DNA of 64,000 nucleotides, from contig NZ_QOHI01000001.1 of the NCBI RefSeq assembly GCF_003319095.1, positions 1,054,001 to 1,118,000 of the forward strand, read 5' to 3'. The stretch comes from Blastococcus sp. TBT05-19. GTDB taxonomy: Bacteria > Actinomycetota > Actinomycetes > Mycobacteriales > Geodermatophilaceae. The translations under genes and the position numbers were made by a program. Each line of letters starts with the position of its first letter. The first letter of the stretch is position 1. Positions 8,545 to 15,882 of this stretch are shown piece by piece. The notes beneath the pieces were generated by a model. That model did no database searches and was not told the DNA's origin. It saw only the letters and a list, made by a program, of their open reading frames with translations.

Positions 8545-8772
8545 ATGGCCAGCGCTCCACTTGGCTGGGGCGATCAGTGCGGCGCAGAGTTGACCCACGG
8601 GGAACGCTCCTCCGGGCGAGCGCGCCGGTTCTGTAGCGGCACCTGTCGCCAGCGGTTCCACCGTCGAGTGAGCCTGCGCAGGAACCTCGCGCGCGAGGTC
8701 GGCCTCACGCAACAGCAACTGGATCGATTGCTGGCCCTGTACCGGGTCGCGCCTCGACGGGCGTCCGCCTGA
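8545..8772 (+). CDS. Small Cys-containing basic protein of the element
   Basis: This 75-residue basic protein has the motif RARRFCSGTCRQRFHRR at about residues 26-42, preceded by a single Cys in DQCGAEL. This resembles the short zinc-binding CxxxC modules (RRYCSNACRQRAYR type) often found next to phage and mobile-element genes in actinobacteria. One of the usual four ligands appears to be missing. The C-terminal half is a predicted helix (REVGLTQQQLDRLLALYRV). The function is unknown; a nucleic-acid-binding role is inferred from charge and motif. It follows the HNH gene by 99 bp on the same strand and is followed by a strong hairpin. Confidence 0.6.
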   Translation: MASAPLGWGDQCGAELTHGERSSGRARRFCSGTCRQRFHRRVSLRRNLAREVGLTQQQLDRLLALYRVAPRRASA

Positions 8773-8825
8773 TCGGATCGTGACTTCGCCACGTCACGCT
8801 TTGGCGGCGCCCTAGACTCCGACTG

Positions 8826-8855
8826 GCGACGGGGCGGAGCGATCCGCCCCGTCGC
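8826..8855 (+). terminator. Perfect 13-bp stem with GCGA tetraloop
   Basis: GCGACGGGGCGGA (8826-8838) pairs perfectly with TCCGCCCCGTCGC (8843-8855) around a GCGA loop. It sits between the small Cys protein and the membrane protein gene. There is no U tract, but stable hairpins of this kind often terminate transcription in high-GC actinobacteria. It should end the HNH/small-protein transcript. Confidence 0.65.
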
Positions 8856-8938
8856 CCGATCGGTGGAAGGGCTGGTCACAAGCGGCGTGGCGCTGGCGCG
8901 CTCATTACGTTGCGGTGCATGTCAGGGCGGCGGACGGG

Positions 8939-9535
8939 ATGAGGCGGCGGCGTGTCTACGGGCTGCTCTACGGCGGCTGCGCCGTCTTCGGCGCTGCGTT
9001 CGGTGTGGCCTGGTGGGCCTACTACGGCGACGCAGTGCTGGGTGGCTTCTTCCTCGGCCTGGCGGCTCTCTCGGTCCTGTCGTACTACCTGGTGACCCAG
9101 CCGATGCGGTTGCGTGCGAAGCGAGACGCGGAGCGCGAGGCGACAGCCGCCGTGGAACTGGAGCCTGCCTCTTCTGCCGACTCGGCGGATTCCCAGGTGA
9201 AGGCAACCGGATACGCGCCACCAGGACTGGGTCCGGCGTCCGGAGAGATCATCGTCGAACGCCCGAAGGGCTACTACGTCGCCGTGTACCGGCGCTACCG
9301 CATTCTCATCGACGGCCGCAAAGTCGGTGCCGTGAAGCGGGGGGAGACGCTGCGGACGACGGTCACGGCGGGGCCGCACACGGTGGCAGCCAGGATCGAC
9401 TGGTCGGGAAGTCCGGCAGTCGAAGTCAACGTGCCTCCCGGCGGCCAGGTCGCGCTCGATGTGGAGCCTTCGAATGACCCGTTCGCAGGCATGCTCTCCA
9501 GCGACAAGATGCTCACGCTCAGGTTGAAGCCCTGA
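8939..9535 (+). CDS. Membrane protein of unknown function with C-terminal beta domain
   Basis: This protein of about 198 residues has two adjacent transmembrane segments near the N-terminus (YGLLYGGCAVFGAAFGVAWW and VLGGFFLGLAALSVLSYYLV). A charged, Ala/Glu-rich linker follows. The beta-rich C-terminal region is RYRILIDGRKVGAVKRGE, then AGPHTVAARIDWSGSPAVEV, then PPGGQVALDVEP. The latter looks like a PEGA-type or carbohydrate-binding-like beta sandwich, which is inferred from pattern only. The start is uncertain: ATG 8939 (MRRRRVYG) or GTG 8915. It is cargo of the element and convergent with the apeA-like gene. I do not recognise the family; a membrane-linked accessory to defence is possible but unproven. 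Confidence 0.6.
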   Translation: MRRRRVYGLLYGGCAVFGAAFGVAWWAYYGDAVLGGFFLGLAALSVLSYYLVTQPMRLRAKRDAEREATAAVELEPASSADSADSQVKATGYAPPGLGPASGEIIVERPKGYYVAVYRRYRILIDGRKVGAVKRGETLRTTVTAGPHTVAARIDWSGSPAVEVNVPPGGQVALDVEPSNDPFAGMLSSDKMLTLRLKP

Positions 9536-9583
9536 CAAGCCGAACGCCCCGGCGGGCTGCGAGTTCAGGCTTACGCCGATGGT

Positions 9584-10954
9584 TCAGGTGTGGGCGTCGA
9601 CCACAGCCTTCACCTTGGGATTCAGGTACACGAATGTCTGGTGCTGCGCGATCCGATCGAAGACGGCTTGAGGTGCACCCGCCTCGTGCAGCATCAGCAG
9701 CACGAAGGCCCAGTACACGGACTGCCCGAGATAGTATTGATCGGATTCCGCGCCTCGTGGTCGTCGTCCGAGATGATGAGCGATGTCGTTACGGTGATAG
9801 GCGACCGCGTTGGACCACTTGTTCACGTTTCCCACCATTTCCGTGAATGGGGAACCGGCTTGTGCCCCGCAACGCCGAAGCCTGGTGGGCAACTTATCCG
9901 TGGAGTTCCCGGTCTTGGTGCGATCGAATCCCTCCAAGGCTGCCGTGTAGTTGAGCATCCTGTCGGAAACGAACATGTTTGCGGTCGCCCGAGTGCTCAT
10001 GGCACGTCCTAGGGCGCTCCGGTAGGTCGCGGCCACCGTCATCCACTTGGCCAAGCCGTCTACGCCGCCCAAATCTTCGAATGTGAAGTACAAGTCGTGG
10101 TGGTCGATCTGGTCGGGCTTCTTGGCGAGGTCGCGAATGCTCCAACGGGAGATGACCTCAAACGGCATTGGAATGTCGTCCCCATTTGGACGCTCGCGCA
10201 CCAGGTCGGGGTGGTAGCCGCTGACATTCTGAAACCCAGCGTCGCGGCCGGTGGCGATGGAGAGGAGGTCTTGAGCGTCACTTGCGATGTCAATGAGGTC
10301 GTCAATGGGCATGACGCTGTCAGCGCCGATGCGTAAGCGGTAACCCTGCCAGAGGGACCGCTCAGTCTCTCGCCGCCCCGTAGCGCCGAACCGGTACGGA
10401 AGACTGAGCGTGAGTCCTCCCGTGAGTTGCACGTTGCGCGTGGGCTTGTTCTCAACGCTGAGTTCGATCTTATTCCAGCGTTTCTGGTCTTCGGTCGTGT
10501 ACATCGTCTCGCCGATGTACTTCTCGATCACCCAATCGTTCAGGTAGGCGAGGGCAACGCTGATGGCGTCCGCCTCGGGCTCTTCATCCTTCTCCCACCA
10601 CACGTCCTTGAAGACGCGGTTGACGCTCACGATCTGTTCGTTGGCTGGCCCGAATAGGTTGCCGCGAACGTGTGTTTGGAAACAGTCCTCCAGGGTCAGA
10701 GGGCGACCTTCAACTCGGCCGTAAATCCTGGGATACGTGCCGGATCGCTCTTGGACATCCAGTGTGAGGCTCTGGGATACCGCGCCATTCTCGCTCACCT
10801 CTGGCTCGGCATAGTCGGTCCAGACACTCAGGGCCCCTATGAGCGTGAGAGTCCCGCCAGTCTCGGGATCGAATCGCAGGTAACCTGGCACTTCCTTGTC
10901 TTCGCGGCCAGGAAGCCACCAGTGCCCACGAACCTCGAACGCTTCATCGCTCAC
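9584..10954 (-). CDS. apeA: ApeA-like HEPN anti-phage protein
   Basis: This 456-residue protein has the two-part build of ApeA, an abortive-infection protein shown to protect against phage. The N-terminal domain opens GHWWLPGREDKEVPGYLRF followed by GGTLTLIG, the signature of ApeA N-terminal domain 1. The C-terminal domain contains AYHRNDIAHHLG (around 405), where RNDIAH is the Rx4H catalytic motif of HEPN ribonucleases. The predicted action is RNA cleavage on infection, causing growth arrest. It is a single gene on the minus strand inside the mobile element, with G+C content lower than the host and no partner gene required. Start is GTG at 10954; the 3' end faces the membrane protein gene. 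Assignment rests on motif recognition, not on a search. Confidence 0.8.
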   Translation of the reverse strand: MSDEAFEVRGHWWLPGREDKEVPGYLRFDPETGGTLTLIGALSVWTDYAEPEVSENGAVSQSLTLDVQERSGTYPRIYGRVEGRPLTLEDCFQTHVRGNLFGPANEQIVSVNRVFKDVWWEKDEEPEADAISVALAYLNDWVIEKYIGETMYTTEDQKRWNKIELSVENKPTRNVQLTGGLTLSLPYRFGATGRRETERSLWQGYRLRIGADSVMPIDDLIDIASDAQDLLSIATGRDAGFQNVSGYHPDLVRERPNGDDIPMPFEVISRWSIRDLAKKPDQIDHHDLYFTFEDLGGVDGLAKWMTVAATYRSALGRAMSTRATANMFVSDRMLNYTAALEGFDRTKTGNSTDKLPTRLRRCGAQAGSPFTEMVGNVNKWSNAVAYHRNDIAHHLGRRPRGAESDQYYLGQSVYWAFVLLMLHEAGAPQAVFDRIAQHQTFVYLNPKVKAVVDAHT

Positions 10955-10995
10955 GTGCTTCCCCCGCGCTGCGTCGTCGTCGCTAACCGATGTCA

Positions 10996-11022
10996 GCCAT
11001 CCAAGCAGGGTTGTCGGATGGC
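10996..11022. other. Weak inverted repeat in the apeA-tnpC spacer
   Basis: GCCATCC (10996-11002) and GGATGGC (11016-11022) form a 7-bp stem with a 13-nt loop, between the tnpC-like stop and the apeA-like start. It could be a weak terminator for the recombinase operon or part of the apeA control region. No clear promoter is seen. Confidence 0.3.
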
Positions 11023-11050
11023 CGCCTGATGGTTGATCGGCGTGGCGTCG

Positions 11051-11626
11051 CTACCTCGCGGTGTTGGCTTGACGCATCAGTCGGGTGTGTGCGGCGCGGG
11101 AGGCCATGAGGTCTTCCTCAAGTGTCGACTTCTCCTGGTCTAGGGTCCGGCATTGCGCTTGCGTGGCATCCAGTTCCGCGAGCAGGTCGCGATTCCGCCG
11201 CTCCAAGTCGTCGATGCGCGCCAATGAGTCCTGCTGTGTCAGAGCGTTCATCTCTGCCCCGAGGGTGCGGTGCAGCCGGTTACGCAGTTCCCGGTTCTCT
11301 CGGCGGAGATCACGCACCTCGGCTCTGGCCAGTTCTAGGTCTTGACGGAGACTGTCCGTTGTGACTCGGGAACGCACGGGGACCCGAGAGGCATCAGGAT
11401 CGAACCCGTCCGCTTCCTGCTTCGCCATCGCCTCCGCAATGGACTTCTTCAATGTGGGGTCATGTACGAGGCCCTCGGACACTCGCGCGCTTCGGGCGAC
11501 GGCTGCGAACGAGATTCGCACTCCGCTTTCCTGCATGTCGCGGACCGCGTCCAAGACGCGCTGTCGCTTCTCGGCACTGACCTGCTTCCGCGCTCGTACC
11601 AGAGGGAGATCGCTGCTGGTCGTCAC
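11051..11626 (-). CDS. TnpC-like accessory recombination protein (DUF6262 type)
   Basis: This 191-residue protein has a helix-turn-helix-like N-terminus (VRISFAAVARSARVSEGLVH, around residues 35-55) and a long coiled coil (RQDLELARAEVRDLRRENRE to the C-terminus). This matches the DUF6262/TnpC accessory proteins that accompany paired tyrosine recombinases in Tn554-type elements, where TnpC influences the orientation and efficiency of transposition. Its ATG (11626) overlaps the stop of the larger recombinase gene (ATGA), so the three genes form one translationally coupled operon. Start is taken at MTTSSDLPL. Confidence 0.82.
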   Translation of the reverse strand: MTTSSDLPLVRARKQVSAEKRQRVLDAVRDMQESGVRISFAAVARSARVSEGLVHDPTLKKSIAEAMAKQEADGFDPDASRVPVRSRVTTDSLRQDLELARAEVRDLRRENRELRNRLHRTLGAEMNALTQQDSLARIDDLERRNRDLLAELDATQAQCRTLDQEKSTLEEDLMASRAAHTRLMRQANTAR

Positions 11627-14139
11627 GCCGGTTCCTCCGGCGGCCGACGCCCGATCTGGACGAGAACGGGGCCACGCGAAGTTTCGACATCGGCGGCGGC
11701 AGCGGCTGCGCGGGCACGGCGGAGAATGACGCTCGCCTGCTCGATTGCGGAGCGCTCATCCTCATTGAGGTCGGCCAAGTCGGTGAGCATCTTGGCGGAG
11801 ATGTTCCGATAGGCGGCGACCTCTTGCTCTAGCCCGTCGATGACCCAGTCCGCAGCCCCGGTGGCGATAGCGGTCTCACGGTTCTGGAGCAACTCGTGAA
11901 TGTGCTCCTCGATGGCCGGGAGGAACGAGGGGTCCGGTCGATAGTGAGCACAACCAGCGCACTGGAACCGCAGTGGGCATGCCTTGCCGCCTGCCGCGAC
12001 GTTGCTCGGCTCCTGGCAGTTTCCGTAGGGCACCGCCACCGACTGGACCTCGTACGCGAGGACGCTGACCGCGCCGACCCGTTGGCCGGTGCGGTCCAGC
12101 CGCATCGACGCCACCGTTTCGACGGCGGCTCGACGGCGCTCTTGCGAAACCGTGTAGTAGATCATCGTCGTCTCGACCGATCGGTGATCCATCAGTTGCC
12201 GCAGAATGTCGACGGACGTTCCAGCGTCTGCATGACGCTGTGCATAAGCGTGTCGGAAAGCGTGCGGGTAGATCAGCGTGCGATCGAAGGGCTGCACCCT
12301 CCCCTTCTCGTCCGGGTAGTCGTTGAGTATGGCGTTCTCAGGGATGGCAGTGACCCAACGGCTGATCCAATCGGCTAGGCCGCTTGCTGCGATGTGCACC
12401 TTGCCGTCGGGGTTGCGGACCGGGCGGGGGAACAGCCACAAGCGGTCACGCGTGGTGTGCGGAAAGGCGGCGGCAACGAGACCTCCCACCTCGTTGATCT
12501 CTGTGGCGAGGGCCTCGTCGATGGGCAAGCGTCGTCCTCGTCGCCGGGCCTTGACGTTCGTGTAGACCAGATTCCAGCCGTCGTCCTTCTTCTCGGTGCA
12601 GTCGAGACGCAGTGCGGCCAGATCACTGACGCGGCGACCGGTATCGCGGAGAAGGCGGTATGCGAGTCGCCGGAGTCGACAGGAGAGCGCCATTCCGAGT
12701 GGCCTGATCTCGCGCCCGATGTCGAGCAGGCCGACGTAGTTGTCCAACTGCGCGATGACGTGTTCGGGGACAGCCCGCCCGACGAGGTCGTCCTCGTCGT
12801 AGTCCTCGCTGCGATCGAACTTATCGTCGGCGTTGAAGGCGAATCCTTTAGGGACGTGATCGAGCCAGTCGTCGTTGCGCGCGTGGGCGAGGAACAACTT
12901 CGCGGCGGTGACGTATCGACCCTTGGTGCTGTTACTAAGTGCGGCACCATCGTTCTGGGTGAGGCCACCGATCAAGTCCATGAACGTGTCGATCTCGCTC
13001 CGGGACAGCAGGGTCGCGTCATGCGCTCCAGGACCGAGTGCGATGGCGTCACTGAGGTGGCTGATCGCAGTGATGCTGATGCGGACGTTGTCAGCGCGGT
13101 TGACGCTTCCTGTATCGATCCACCGCTTCGCCAGGTCGCGCAGCCATCGCTGACGGATGGGGGTGAAGTCCACGAGAAGGGGCTTGGTCCCGGTCTCGCG
13201 ACCCGCAGCGAGGTTCAGCACTCGCAGGTCCCAGATGTCCTTGCGCCGCTCGGCTTCAGCGTCGGCGTAGAGGACGGTCAGCGTGTCCACCGCGTACTTG
13301 AACCATGGGCGCGCCGAGCCGGAGAAGGAGCCGGGCAACTCGACGAGGCTCGCCACCGCCGTCTCGCGGACGGCACGGGCGATGGTGCGAGCAGGCTCCA
13401 GGTCGAAGCGGTTGCCCTCGGCGTCGCGCTTCTGGAGGACGTAGAGGATCTCGCTGACGACCAGCGCGGGCAGGCCGCCGAGCCACAGCGTCACGCCGTC
13501 ATTGATCGGTTCCTGGACGGCCGCCCACGCGTCGATGTCTGCGGGCTGGCCCGCCGCGTACCACCGCCGGTAGTGCGTCCGGCAGAGCCCGCGCGTCTCG
13601 GACTGCAACGCGCACGGACTGACGAGGCACTCGGGCGTCCGCGGCATGGGCGTGACTGTGGCCATCCACGCGGCGCGGTCCGTGCCGCCCCGTCGCTGGA
13701 AGGCGCGCCAGGACACGTCGTGCAGGTTGCACAGCAGGGAATCGCTCCCGGCGGCGGTTCGCTCGCACTGCTCCTCGTCGAGCGTCACCTCACACCGGAG
13801 GTCGTCCGGCCCTTGAAGTCCGCGCTGCCTCCCCGTGCGTTCGGCGGTACGCAGCCACGCCTCTACGTCGTCACTGCCGCTGGCCACGAACTGGCGGCGG
13901 CAGACCGAGCAGAGGCCGTGGCTGGACCGTGTCGTCTTCCCGCAGCCACTGACCCGGCAAGCACTCAGGGCGGCCTGCCGGTCCGCTGGGTCGGCGCGGA
14001 GGAGGTGCCTGGAGGCATCCCACTGCGAGGCGCGCCAGCCCGAGTCCAGGCGGCTGCGCAGGACAGTCAGTCGCGGATCGGCATCGTGCTCTGCATCCGG
14101 TGCCTCGGGGACCAGCGCGAGGTGCGACGCCCGCGTCAT
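11623..14139 (-). CDS. Large tyrosine recombinase (TnpB-like)
   Basis: This 838-residue site-specific recombinase is longer than Tn554 TnpB (about 630). The C-terminal catalytic domain shows the full tyrosine-recombinase set: Arg in DTGRRVSDLAAL (around 510), Lys in NVKARRRGRRLP, HAFRH (around 640), His in LMDHRSVETT, and the nucleophile Tyr in MIYYTVS (around 670). After it lies the Cys cluster CPLRFQCAGCAHYRPDPSFL, typical of TnpB-type recombinases. The extended N-terminus has three Cys/His-rich units (CRVSGCGK...CSVCRRQF, CEVTLDEEQCE...CNLHD, CLVSPCAL...CRTHYRRWY) that look like zinc-binding DNA-contact modules. Start ATG 14139 overlaps the tnpA-like stop (ATGA). Confidence 0.88.
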   Translation of the reverse strand: MTRASHLALVPEAPDAEHDADPRLTVLRSRLDSGWRASQWDASRHLLRADPADRQAALSACRVSGCGKTTRSSHGLCSVCRRQFVASGSDDVEAWLRTAERTGRQRGLQGPDDLRCEVTLDEEQCERTAAGSDSLLCNLHDVSWRAFQRRGGTDRAAWMATVTPMPRTPECLVSPCALQSETRGLCRTHYRRWYAAGQPADIDAWAAVQEPINDGVTLWLGGLPALVVSEILYVLQKRDAEGNRFDLEPARTIARAVRETAVASLVELPGSFSGSARPWFKYAVDTLTVLYADAEAERRKDIWDLRVLNLAAGRETGTKPLLVDFTPIRQRWLRDLAKRWIDTGSVNRADNVRISITAISHLSDAIALGPGAHDATLLSRSEIDTFMDLIGGLTQNDGAALSNSTKGRYVTAAKLFLAHARNDDWLDHVPKGFAFNADDKFDRSEDYDEDDLVGRAVPEHVIAQLDNYVGLLDIGREIRPLGMALSCRLRRLAYRLLRDTGRRVSDLAALRLDCTEKKDDGWNLVYTNVKARRRGRRLPIDEALATEINEVGGLVAAAFPHTTRDRLWLFPRPVRNPDGKVHIAASGLADWISRWVTAIPENAILNDYPDEKGRVQPFDRTLIYPHAFRHAYAQRHADAGTSVDILRQLMDHRSVETTMIYYTVSQERRRAAVETVASMRLDRTGQRVGAVSVLAYEVQSVAVPYGNCQEPSNVAAGGKACPLRFQCAGCAHYRPDPSFLPAIEEHIHELLQNRETAIATGAADWVIDGLEQEVAAYRNISAKMLTDLADLNEDERSAIEQASVILRRARAAAAAADVETSRGPVLVQIGRRPPEEPA

Positions 14140-15302
14140 GCGGCACCAGCGGTGCTGCGGTACTGGAAGACGCCCTGGACGGCATCCCTCATAGCCTGCG
14201 CCTCCGGGTGCAGGTAGACGCCGGTCGAGGACAGTGCCACGTGTCCCAGGAGTTCCTGCACGACATCGACCGGGACGCCGTCCGCCAGCAAGGCGGTGGC
14301 GAACGTGTGGCGGAACATGTGCGGCTTCACGGTGAAGCCCACCCGCTTGCTGAGCCTCTCGAACAGGTTCTTCGTCGACCGGTACGTCATCCCACGGCCC
14401 AGCGGCGCGTGGAACAGGTTGACGAAGACGAGGTCCCTGTCGCGGGCCTGCGGGACGGCGTCACGCTCGTACTGGTACTGGCGGTAGAGGTCGACGTACT
14501 CCTGCTCGACCGGTACCGGTCGTCCGCGCCGGTCCTTCGCCAGAGCCCCGTTGTCGTTGTCCTCACGACGAAGGACATGGATGTGTGCCCCGTCGAACTT
14601 GCACCCCAGATGACGCGAGGACGGCAGCAAGTGCATGTCGCTGCGGCGCAGCCCCAACTGCTCGCTGATCCGGAGGCCGGTAGCGCGTAGCCCGTAGACC
14701 AGGAACCGATCGCGCGCGTGGGCGCACTCGTCGATCACCGCGCAGGTCTGGTCGTCGGTGAGGGTGACGATCTCCGGCTCCTCCTCGAAGACCTTGAGGA
14801 CTCGGGCTCGCACCTTCCGCCACTGCCCGTCCTCGCCGGGGTCGTAGTTGGGCGGCGTGTGGTGCAGGATGCGCTCCTCCGATAGTTGGTCAGCGACCCG
14901 CTCCTCCACCCAGCCTTGCGTGGCGCAGAAGCGCAGGAAGCCGCAGACCGCCGTCAGGTGGCCGCCGACGGTGGTGCCCTTGCGCAGTTCCAGGAGGCGG
15001 CGGTCGACTCCACGTGGTGGCTCGGTCATCGTCTTCGGTGTCTCTTCGAGCCACCGCTTGAACTGCGTCATCTGCGTGAGCGAGATGGTCCGCCAGTCGA
15101 TGCCGTGGCGGTCGGCCCAGGACAAGAACCCGGCCACGCGTCCCGCGTACGCCCGTGCGGTGTTCATCGACCGCTTGCGCCCGTCGACCAGCACCGACAG
15201 GTACGCGCTCGCCTCGGGGTGCAGTTCGAAGGTCTCGTCGATCACGACGAGGTTGGTGCGCCCGTTCAGGGGGGAGATGGCCTTGCTGACCTCGTAGCGC
15301 AT
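14136..15302 (-). CDS. Tyrosine recombinase (TnpA-like)
   Basis: This tyrosine recombinase of about 388 residues is close in size to Tn554 TnpA (361). An N-terminal SAM-like core-binding domain (SMNTARAYAGRVAGFLSWAD, around residues 45-65) precedes the catalytic domain. That domain has Arg in GLRATGLRISEQLGL (around 215), Lys in ALAKDRRGRPVPV, HMFRHTFATALLADG (around 335), His in LLGHVALSSTG and the nucleophile Tyr in GVYLHPEA (around 365). The open frame continues to 15683, past the element end, so an internal start is required: ATG 15302 (MRYEVSKA) is preferred, and ATG 15344 is possible. It is the first gene of the coupled recombinase operon, reading inward from the right end. Confidence 0.88.
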   Translation of the reverse strand: MRYEVSKAISPLNGRTNLVVIDETFELHPEASAYLSVLVDGRKRSMNTARAYAGRVAGFLSWADRHGIDWRTISLTQMTQFKRWLEETPKTMTEPPRGVDRRLLELRKGTTVGGHLTAVCGFLRFCATQGWVEERVADQLSEERILHHTPPNYDPGEDGQWRKVRARVLKVFEEEPEIVTLTDDQTCAVIDECAHARDRFLVYGLRATGLRISEQLGLRRSDMHLLPSSRHLGCKFDGAHIHVLRREDNDNGALAKDRRGRPVPVEQEYVDLYRQYQYERDAVPQARDRDLVFVNLFHAPLGRGMTYRSTKNLFERLSKRVGFTVKPHMFRHTFATALLADGVPVDVVQELLGHVALSSTGVYLHPEAQAMRDAVQGVFQYRSTAGAA

Positions 15303-15413
15303 GGGGCGCACCGTAGGTCCCGCCTCCGACAGATCCCGGCTCATCGGCGGCGTGTCGTGAGCGTCGTGAGGGGCTAGCCACGTGGCTGAGCAGCGAGTAT
15401 CGATGGAGGTATG

Positions 15414-15420
15414 CAGATAA
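15414..15420 (+). repeat. Right terminal inverted repeat
   Basis: CAGATAA is the exact reverse complement of TTATCTG at 7770-7776, and it abuts the GCCGCG core and the resumed HNH coding sequence. Confidence 0.75.
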
Positions 15421-15426
15421 GCCGCG
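15421..15426 (+). repeat. Right attachment core (GCCGCG)
   Basis: This is the second copy of the 6-bp repeat that flanks the element. The next base (15427) continues the host HNH frame interrupted at 7769. Confidence 0.85.
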
Positions 15427-15633
15427 GCGGGACGCACACCTGGGACAACGTGGTGGCCGCCTGCCGGCGGTGCAACCACACCAAGGCCGACCGCTCGCTG
15501 GCCGAGCTCGGGTGGAAGCTGCCGCAGCCGCCGCGCACCCCGAGCGGCGCCGCCTGGCGGCTGTTGGGGGGCGCGCACGGTCGACCCGCGTTGGCGGGAG
15601 TGGCTCGGCATGCCGGAGAGCGTCAGCGCCTGA
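15421..15633 (+). pseudogene. HNH endonuclease gene, 3' remnant
   Basis: This stretch encodes GGTHTWDNVVAACRRCNHTK and then ADRSLAELGWKLPQPPRTPS, the second half of the HNH motif and the C-terminal region of the host gene. After WRLLG the frame is broken. Removing one G from the G6 run at 15566-15571 gives ARTVDPRWREWLGMPESVSA and a stop at 15631-15633, a normal family C-terminus. The extra G indicates decay after interruption, or a homopolymer error. No start codon or ribosome site of its own is evident. Confidence 0.8.
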
Positions 15634-15882
15634 GGGCTGCCCGGGGAGCCCTCCGCTGCCGTCGAGGCGAGGTGTCGTCGCATGCCGTCCCGGTGGCACG
15701 CGCGTCGTCAGCTTCTGCCTAGATGACACGCCGATCCCGTCACGATCGACGTCGAGATCTGCCCGCTTCTCATCATTGCGGGCGACTCGCCTCGGTGAGC
15801 GCTGCACAACAGTTGCGGAACTCCTACTTTCCACTCGCCGGCGTAGCACCGACGACGCCGTGAGCTCCAGGAGATCCGCCAG
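15634..15882. other. Gene-free spacer before the surface-protein gene
   Basis: These 249 bp lie between the HNH remnant and the surface protein. No convincing gene is present. A ribosome site (CAGGAG, around 15870) precedes ATG 15883, so the promoter of the surface-protein/sortase pair should lie here, but no clear -35/-10 pair stands out. Confidence 0.4.

Larger units (their letters stand above)
7770..15420. mobile_element. Tn554-like tyrosine-recombinase element carrying a replacement HNH gene and ApeA
   Basis: This 7651-bp insertion splits the HNH gene. Its ends carry the inverted repeat TTATCTG (7770-7776) and CAGATAA (15414-15420), flanked by the 6-bp repeat GCCGCG. It encodes, from right to left on the minus strand, two tyrosine recombinases and a small coiled-coil protein whose start and stop codons overlap, the layout of tnpA-tnpB-tnpC in Tn554. 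Cargo is an HNH gene homologous to the target, a small Cys protein, a membrane protein, and an ApeA-like HEPN protein. Base composition is visibly lower in G+C than the host (for example, 9781-9840 is about 53%), which indicates transfer. No resistance genes are present. Confidence 0.88.

Noticed and set aside
14136-15683. TnpA-like recombinase starting at 15683
   Set aside because: That start lies in host DNA beyond the right end of the element; the conserved protein starts at 15302 or 15344.
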